Below are positions 6,999-10,506 of a DNA stretch of 10,506 nt, piece after piece (positions within the stretch are counted from its first letter, which is position 1; each line of letters begins with the position of its first letter). The notes under the pieces are model-generated. The model saw only the letters and a program-made list of their open reading frames with translations. It was not told the origin of the DNA and ran no database searches. This DNA is from Clostridia bacterium. GTDB lineage: Bacteria; Bacillota_A; Clostridia; Christensenellales; Aristaeellaceae. Made by a program: the position numbers and the translations under genes. The stretch lies in assembly GCA_017938785.1 (NCBI GenBank), contig JAGBAU010000139.1, forward strand, positions 1 to 10,506, given 5' to 3'.

Positions 6999-7008
6999 GC
7001 AAACGGAA

Positions 7009-7542
7009 TCAATAGTTTTCCTTGCGAACCTCGAAGTAGGCCTTGGGATGTGCGCATACGGGGCAGAGCTCGGGAGCCTGCTTGCCCATCATCAGGTGAC
7101 CGCAGTTGCGGCATTCCCACATGACGATTTCGCTCTTTGCGAATACAGCCTGAACCTCAACGTTGTTGAGCAGCTTGCGATAGCGCTCCTCGTGGGTCTT
7201 TTCGATGGCGGCGACCATGCGGAACTTTGCGGCCAGCTCCACGAAGCCTTCCTCTTCAGCTTCCTTGGCGAAGGTGGCATACATGTCGGTCCACTCGTAG
7301 TTCTCACCCTCTGCGGCGGCCAGCAGGTTCTGCGCGGTGTTGCCCAGCTCGCCCAGGGCCTTGAACCACATCTTGGCGTGTTCCTTCTCGTTATCGGCGG
7401 TCTGCTGGAAGATGGCGGAAATCTGCTCGTAGCCTTCCTTCTTGGCGACGCTTGCGAAATAGGTGTACTTGTTGCGGGCCTGGGATTCACCGGCGAATGC
7501 GGCCATCAGGTTCTGTTCAGTCTTGCTTCCCTTCAGATTCAT
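7009..7542 (-). CDS. rbr: Rubrerythrin
   Basis: The 177-residue non-haem iron protein acts as an NADH- or rubredoxin-linked peroxide reductase, protecting anaerobes in the cytoplasm. The N-terminal four-helix ferritin-like domain (about 1-135) carries the di-iron motifs: E19 in [11 protein letters not shown]52 and H55 in NEKEHAK, the acidic EAEEEGF at 94-100, and E114 with H117 in IEKTHEERY. The C-terminal rubredoxin-like domain (about 138-177) binds one iron through C144, C147, C160 and C163 (CRNC and CPVC). Length and order match classical rubrerythrin, not the reversed or sulerythrin forms. The ATG at 7542 has AGGAGG 8 nt upstream. Two tandem promoters lie upstream and a UUCG terminator downstream. 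The FTR-like gene follows and may be a redox partner. No obvious PerR box is seen. Confidence 0.97.
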   Translation of the reverse strand: MNLKGSKTEQNLMAAFAGESQARNKYTYFASVAKKEGYEQISAIFQQTADNEKEHAKMWFKALGELGNTAQNLLAAAEGENYEWTDMYATFAKEAEEEGFVELAAKFRMVAAIEKTHEERYRKLLNNVEVQAVFAKSEIVMWECRNCGHLMMGKQAPELCPVCAHPKAYFEVRKENY

Positions 7543-7577
7543 GGTTGCGACCTCCTGTTGTTTGATTTCTCTCTGTG

Positions 7578-7607
7578 ATTATATATAACCATATCTTTCC
7601 GTTTCAA
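7578..7607 (-). promoter_or_regulatory. Predicted proximal sigma-A promoter (P2) of rubrerythrin
   Basis: On the minus strand TTGAAA (7602-7607, 5/6) and TATAAT (7578-7583, 6/6) are 18 nt apart. Transcription would start near 7571, leaving a leader of about 28 nt. The -10 lies in the 10-bp palindrome TTATATATAA (7579-7588). Confidence 0.6.
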
Positions 7608-7619
7608 ACATTCATAAAC

Positions 7620-7647
7620 ATTATAATTCAAAATTTATTTTTGTCAA
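7620..7647 (-). promoter_or_regulatory. Predicted distal sigma-A promoter (P1) of rubrerythrin
   Basis: On the minus strand a full-consensus TTGACA (7642-7647) and full-consensus TATAAT (7620-7625) are 16 nt apart, the best promoter in the window. The start would be near 7613 with a leader of about 70 nt. Its -35 overlaps a 13-bp inverted repeat at 7645-7657. Confidence 0.8.
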
Positions 7648-7657
7648 TCCTGGATTG
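7645..7657. repeat. 13-bp inverted repeat between divergent promoters (possible operator)
   Basis: CAATCC, one T, then GGATTG form a perfect 6-1-6 inverted repeat. It overlaps the -35 of the distal rubrerythrin promoter (7642-7647) and ends 8 bp before the -35 of the divergent amidohydrolase promoter (7666-7671). Its placement suits a repressor or activator site acting on both genes. No regulator family is recognised from the half-site. Confidence 0.35.
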
Positions 7658-7665
7658 TGCTGCGC

Positions 7666-7694
7666 TTGAAAAACCGTACATGTACAGGTATAAT
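7666..7694 (+). promoter_or_regulatory. Predicted sigma-A promoter of the amidohydrolase gene
   Basis: TTGAAA (7666-7671, 5/6) and TATAAT (7689-7694, 6/6) are 17 nt apart. Transcription would start near 7701, only about 18 nt before the ATG at 7719, with GGAGG at 7706-7710 between. The spacer contains the perfect 10-bp palindrome GTACATGTAC (7676-7685). Confidence 0.75.
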
Positions 7695-7718
7695 AACTAG
7701 GAAACGGAGGGGAAAAAC

Positions 7719-8582
7719 ATGCTCGGCGACTGCCATATTCATATGATCCTGGACGGCGTATATTACCGCGCGGCCATCGACGCCCAGAAGGAAAATCCGG
7801 ACGAGGCGCTGATCCGCAGCCGCCTTCAGGCTTACCGGGATGCGGATATACTCTACCTGCGCGACGGCGGCGACGCCTGGGGCGTGGGCCGTTTCGCTGC
7901 GCGGCTTGCCCCGGAATACGGCATTGAATACCGCACGCCGGTGTTTCCCATCCACAAAAAAGGCCGCTACGGCGGCTTCATCGGCAAAGGCTTCGATACC
8001 ATGGCCGAATACCGGGCATTGGTGCGCGAAGCAGATGAGCAGGGCGCGGATTTTATCAAGATCATGATCTCCGGCCTGATGGATTTCGACCGCTACGGCG
8101 TGATCACCAGCCAGGCTCTCACGCCCGCTGAGATCCGGGAGATGATTTCCATCGCCCACGGCGAGGGCTTTGCCGTCATGGCCCATGCAAACGGTGCGGA
8201 TACGGTGAAGGCCGCCATAGACGCGGGCGTGGATTCCATTGAGCACGGCGCGTACCTGGACGCCTCCTCGGTGGAGATGCTCGCCCGCAGCGGCTGCATC
8301 TGGTGTCCGACGCTGGTGACCATTGCAAACCTGGTGGGCGACGGCCGCTTCCCGGACGAGGTGCTGGTTCCCCTTCGCGATTTGCACATGAAGAACATTG
8401 CGGATTGCGCCCGCATGGGCGGAAAAATCGCCCCCGGCAGCGACAACGGCGCGTATCGCGTGCCGCATGTGCAGGGGACGATGGATGAATATATGCACCT
8501 GAAGCGCGCCGTTGGCGAGGGCGTTGAGGATGTTCTCGCCCGGGGCATGGAATGCACCCGCCGACGCTTTGTCAGGAAATGA
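7719..8582 (+). CDS. Compact amidohydrolase-superfamily metal-dependent hydrolase
   Basis: The 287-residue TIM-barrel hydrolase shows the metal-ligand series in order: HxH at H6 and H8, K114 in FIKIMISG (the position of the carboxylated lysine), H156 in MAHAN, H176 in SIEHGAYL, and D242 in PGSDNGAY. This fits the imidazolonepropionase/prolidase-like amidohydrolases, which hydrolyse C-N bonds in cyclic amides or peptides, usually with one or two divalent metals. Those relatives are about 380-430 residues, with a beta-sandwich built from both ends of the chain. Here the HxH begins at residue 6, so the N-terminal half of that sandwich is absent by design rather than by truncation, since the start has a clear GGAGG 8 nt upstream and a promoter just before it. 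The substrate is unknown. The stop abuts that of the convergent Smr gene. Confidence 0.87.
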   Translation: MLGDCHIHMILDGVYYRAAIDAQKENPDEALIRSRLQAYRDADILYLRDGGDAWGVGRFAARLAPEYGIEYRTPVFPIHKKGRYGGFIGKGFDTMAEYRALVREADEQGADFIKIMISGLMDFDRYGVITSQALTPAEIREMISIAHGEGFAVMAHANGADTVKAAIDAGVDSIEHGAYLDASSVEMLARSGCIWCPTLVTIANLVGDGRFPDEVLVPLRDLHMKNIADCARMGGKIAPGSDNGAYRVPHVQGTMDEYMHLKRAVGEGVEDVLARGMECTRRRFVRK

Positions 8583-8828
8583 TCAGTATTCCCGCAGGAT
8601 CAGCTCCGTCACGCCCCGGTTGAGGCCGGTGGCGATGCGGCGCACCCTGGGATGGCGCGCGTACCTTTCCTGCACCAGCTCCTTCAGGGCGGTGCCGGAA
8701 TTGTAGCCGTGCACCACGCGGATGCGGCAGGTGGCTGCGCCTGCGCGGCGCAGGACTGCGTCAATGGCGATTTCGGCCTGGTAGGCGTTCTTGCCGTGCA
8801 GGTCGATTTCAATCACGGATTCATACAT
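8583..8828 (-). CDS. Stand-alone minimal Smr-domain protein
   Basis: The 81-residue protein consists almost wholly of one Smr (small MutS-related) domain. It has the diagnostic IDLHG (8-12, with D9, H11 and G12), a helix AYQAEIAIDAVLRRA, and VVHGYNSGTAL (38-48, with H40 and G41), matching the usual LDLHG and HGxGxG motifs. Smr domains in MutS2 and related proteins nick or bind nucleic acid, and recent work on MutS2 places them at collided ribosomes. A stand-alone role here is unknown. The usual glycines of HGxGxG are partly replaced (HGYNSG). GAGGA lies 7 nt before the ATG. Its stop directly abuts the amidohydrolase stop, and the tRNA-dihydrouridine synthase gene diverges 41 nt upstream. I see no convincing promoter. 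Confidence 0.83.
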   Translation of the reverse strand: MYESVIEIDLHGKNAYQAEIAIDAVLRRAGAATCRIRVVHGYNSGTALKELVQERYARHPRVRRIATGLNRGVTELILREY

Positions 8829-8869
8829 GGCGTTATCCTCGAATCTTTTGTTGAAAGGAAAGGGCGGCT

Positions 8870-9895
8870 TTGGCTCTGAAATGTATCCTTGCTTCCATGG
8901 ACGGCATGACCACTGCCGCCTTCAGAAGCATCTGTTTTGAATACGGCGCGGACGGCGCCGCCACGGAGATGATTCCGGCCATCGGCTATGCCCGGGCAAA
9001 GAAGAAGAGCAAGCCCATCATGGACGCGCTGGTGCTGCGCAGGCCGGAGGAACAGGGCGAGCTTGCCGCCCAAATCATCGGCAACAAGCCGGCGCTCATG
9101 GTGCAGGCCGCCCAAAAGCTGGAGGCGCTGAACCGCTTTGACCGGATCGAGATCAACATGGGCTGCCCGGCCCGCACGGTGGTGAGCAGCGGCAACGGCT
9201 CGGCCATATTGAACAACCTGCCGCTGGTGGAGGAGATTCTGCGCGGCGTGTGCGGCGCGGTTTCCCTGCCGGTGCGGCTGAAGCTGCGCCTGGGCTGGGA
9301 TGATGAACATATCGCCGCGCCCGAGGTCTGCCGCATCGCCGAGGATGCGGGCTGCGAGAGCATTATACTCCACGGGCGCACGCGGCAGCAGCTCTATTCC
9401 GGGGAAGTGAACCTGGAGGAGATGCGCCGGGTGGTGCAGGCAGTTTCCCTGCCGGTATATGCAAACGGCGCGGTGGTGCAGCCGAAAGATGCGGCCCGGT
9501 TCCAGGAGGAGACCGGCGCGGCGGGCGTCTGCATCGGACGCGCAGCGCTGAAAAGCCCATGGATATTTGAAGATATACGCCTGCTGGAGAGGGGCGAGGC
9601 CATCCCGGAGCGCAACGCCGGGGAGCGCGTGGGCATGCTGCTGCGCTTTGCAGAGCGGCTGTGCGAACAAAAGGCGGAGTTCTTTGCGGTGCAGGAGCTC
9701 CGGAAATTCTGCCTGTGGTATCTGGCGGGACTTACCGGGGCGGACGAGGCCTTCGAAAGGGTGAAATATGTGGACAGCCTGGATGGCTTCCGGGCCGTGC
9801 ATGAGGATTTCCTGAACGGGCTCATCCGGCGAAACGACCTGCATATTCATCCTGAGCTTCTGCCCGGGGAGACGCTGGATACGGTGAAGCGTTAA
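8870..9895 (+). CDS. tRNA-dihydrouridine synthase (Dus family)
   Basis: The 341-residue flavoenzyme reduces uridine to dihydrouridine in tRNA using FMN and NADPH. The TIM-barrel domain carries INMGCP at 95-100, with the catalytic cysteine C99, followed by GNGSAIL. It also has RLKLRLGW with K138, HGR at 168-170 and ANG plus IGRAAL near 198-227 for FMN phosphate binding. The C-terminal part (about 245-341) is the usual helical tRNA-binding domain. The N-terminus LASMDGMTTAAFR replaces the common LAPMAGVTDxxFR, marking a divergent Clostridial clade. I cannot assign DusA, B or C. The start is TTG at 8870, with AAAGGG upstream; there is no in-frame ATG before residue 10. It diverges from the Smr gene. 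Its TAA overlaps the stop of the convergent small membrane protein gene in one TTAA. Confidence 0.93.
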   Translation: MALKCILASMDGMTTAAFRSICFEYGADGAATEMIPAIGYARAKKKSKPIMDALVLRRPEEQGELAAQIIGNKPALMVQAAQKLEALNRFDRIEINMGCPARTVVSSGNGSAILNNLPLVEEILRGVCGAVSLPVRLKLRLGWDDEHIAAPEVCRIAEDAGCESIILHGRTRQQLYSGEVNLEEMRRVVQAVSLPVYANGAVVQPKDAARFQEETGAAGVCIGRAALKSPWIFEDIRLLERGEAIPERNAGERVGMLLRFAERLCEQKAEFFAVQELRKFCLWYLAGLTGADEAFERVKYVDSLDGFRAVHEDFLNGLIRRNDLHIHPELLPGETLDTVKR

Positions 9896-10140
9896 TCCTC
9901 TTCCTTTTTGGATTTGTCCTTCTTCACCTTGCGCTTCAGGAAGGTGGAGGCGAAGAGGTCGGGAACGGATTTTTCGTACTCTTCGGGATTGTCGTATTTC
10001 ACCTGCTGGCCGCGGCCCTGGCCGAAGAGGCGGGTGAGCGTGAGGCATACGTAGAGAATGAGCATCACGATGCCCAGCACGGCGAGATACTGGACGGCTT
10101 CAGGCATGCCGGTCAGCAGTTCTTTGATTTTCGGGTTCAT
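9892..10140 (-). CDS. Small single-pass membrane protein of unknown function
   Basis: I do not recognise this 82-residue protein. One hydrophobic segment spans about residues 15-36 (AVQYLAVLGIVMLILYVCLT). A basic linker (RLFGQGRGQQVK), an acidic patch (NPEEYEKSVPDLF) and a highly charged, lysine-rich C-terminus ending KKEED follow, probably in the cytoplasm. The ATG at 10140 has a strong AGGAGG 5 nt upstream and a good -10 further up, so it is a real gene and not a shadow. The single helix plus charged tail recalls small accessory or scaffold subunits such as decarboxylase gamma chains, but there is no motif to support that. Its promoter region is shared divergently with fucU, so the two could be co-regulated. 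It converges on the dihydrouridine synthase gene with overlapping stops. Confidence 0.8.
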   Translation of the reverse strand: MNPKIKELLTGMPEAVQYLAVLGIVMLILYVCLTLTRLFGQGRGQQVKYDNPEEYEKSVPDLFASTFLKRKVKKDKSKKEED

Positions 10141-10173
10141 GGGAACCTCCTGTTATTTTGGTATCTAAGGCTC

Positions 10174-10203
10174 ATTATACAATAAAAAGCGAAAAAAGTA
10201 CAA
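10174..10203 (-). promoter_or_regulatory. Predicted promoter of the small membrane protein gene
   Basis: On the minus strand a full-consensus TATAAT (10174-10179) is 18 nt from a weak -35, TTGTAC (10198-10203, 3/6). The spacer is strongly T-rich. The start would be near 10167, with a leader of about 27 nt carrying AGGAGG. Confidence 0.55.
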
Positions 10204-10233
10204 TAAAAGTGGCGGATTAACCGGGTTTTCACG

Positions 10234-10262
10234 CAGACAAAACCAAAGGTTTGGTGTATAAT
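10234..10262 (+). promoter_or_regulatory. Predicted promoter of fucU with an inverted repeat in the spacer
   Basis: CAGACA (10234-10239, 4/6) and TATAAT (10257-10262, 6/6) are 17 nt apart. The start would be near 10269, leaving a leader of about 49 nt. The spacer is almost filled by the inverted repeat ACCAAA-GG-TTTGGT (10242-10255), a plausible operator for a repressor. Confidence 0.5.
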
Positions 10263-10317
10263 GGTTACACAGTCCGCAGGACGAAACAGACGTACAATCA
10301 ACAGGAGGGTATTACAC

Positions 10318-10506
10318 ATGCTGAAAGGTATTCCGAAGATCATTTCTCCCGAGCTTTTGAAGATCCTGTGCGAAATGGGCCATGGCGATGAGCTGACCAT
10401 CGGCGACGGCAACTTCCCCGGCCATACCAACGCAAAGGTTGAAATCCGCATGGACGGCCACGGCGTTCCGGAGATTCTGGAAGCCATCCTGAAGGTCATG
10501 CCCCTG
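10318..10506 (+). CDS. fucU: RbsD/FucU-family sugar mutarotase, FucU-like (partial, 3' end outside window)
   Basis: The first 63 residues are present and the gene runs off the right edge. The start MLKGIPKIISPELLKILCEMGHGDELTI (written here in parts: MLKGIPKIISPELL, then KILCEMGHGDELTI) is typical of FucU. MGHGD at 20-24 holds the catalytic H22 and D24, followed by DGNFP at 30-34 and DGHGVPEILEAIL at 46-58. FucU interconverts alpha and beta anomers of L-fucose, and RbsD-type members do the same for ribose pyran forms, feeding sugar catabolism. The family is about 140-150 residues. The ATG at 10318 has AGGAGGG about 9 nt upstream. An inverted repeat overlaps its promoter. The FucU versus RbsD call leans on the DGHGVPEIL segment. 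Confidence 0.88.
   Translation, partial: MLKGIPKIISPELLKILCEMGHGDELTIGDGNFPGHTNAKVEIRMDGHGVPEILEAILKVMPL

Noticed and set aside
6941..7120. N-terminal extension of the FTR-like protein to 125 residues
   Set aside because: The extension would be translated through the rubrerythrin 3' end and the terminator hairpin and matches nothing. The ATG at 6940 has AGGAGG at ideal spacing.
7578..7635. PerR box (TTATAATNATTATAA) upstream of rubrerythrin
   Set aside because: One half-site TTATAAT occurs at 7621-7627 but the second half does not match, and the half-site is simply the complement of the P1 -10.
8813..10048. A 411-codon open frame on the minus strand across the dihydrouridine synthase gene
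   Set aside because: It is antisense to a gene with intact Dus motifs and overlaps three real genes. Its composition is that of a shadow frame.

Overview
This window looks like an ordinary chromosomal segment of a fairly GC-rich, spore-former-type member of the Bacillota (class Clostridia). The grounds are a full-length Spo0A, strong AGGAGG ribosome binding sites, near-consensus sigma-A promoters, GTG and TTG starts, a rubrerythrin beside a small ferredoxin-thioredoxin-reductase-like protein (typical of anaerobes), and a FucU-type sugar mutarotase. Family or genus cannot be fixed from the sequence alone. I see no insertion sequence, phage gene, CRISPR array, tRNA or rRNA.

Left part (1-2700): the last codons of a MurF-like gene on the + strand run into a bidirectional terminator. 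A minus-strand operon converges on it. In transcription order the operon is a DUF3810 membrane metallopeptidase-like protein, an RluA/RluD-family pseudouridine synthase, and an Sfp-type phosphopantetheinyl transferase, the last two overlapping by ATGA. It has its own extended -10 promoter at 2580-2609. Divergent from it is spo0A, the sporulation master regulator.

Middle (3480-6680): spo0A converges on a large minus-strand gene for a membrane-anchored surface protein. That protein has three lamin-tail domains, a chitobiase-C-like domain and a C-terminal CotH kinase-like domain. It has its own promoter and a strong terminator.

Redox block (6700-7720): rubrerythrin and a 65-residue six-cysteine FTR-like protein lie on the minus strand, separated by a UUCG-loop terminator that leaves no room for a second promoter. 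Rubrerythrin has two tandem promoters. A compact amidohydrolase runs divergently from a consensus promoter, and a 13-bp inverted repeat lies between the two outer -35 elements.

Right part (8580-10506): a minimal Smr-domain protein (minus) abuts the amidohydrolase stop to stop. A tRNA-dihydrouridine synthase (+) follows. A small single-pass membrane protein of unknown function (minus) shares its TTAA stop with that gene. Last comes the start of fucU (+), whose promoter carries an inverted repeat. Gene packing is tight and no stretch over 300 bases lacks a gene.

Nothing here is clearly a new multi-gene system. The items most worth a second look are the CotH/lamin-tail protein, the rubrerythrin-FTR pair with its internal terminator, and the operator-like repeats in the rubrerythrin/amidohydrolase and fucU promoter regions.
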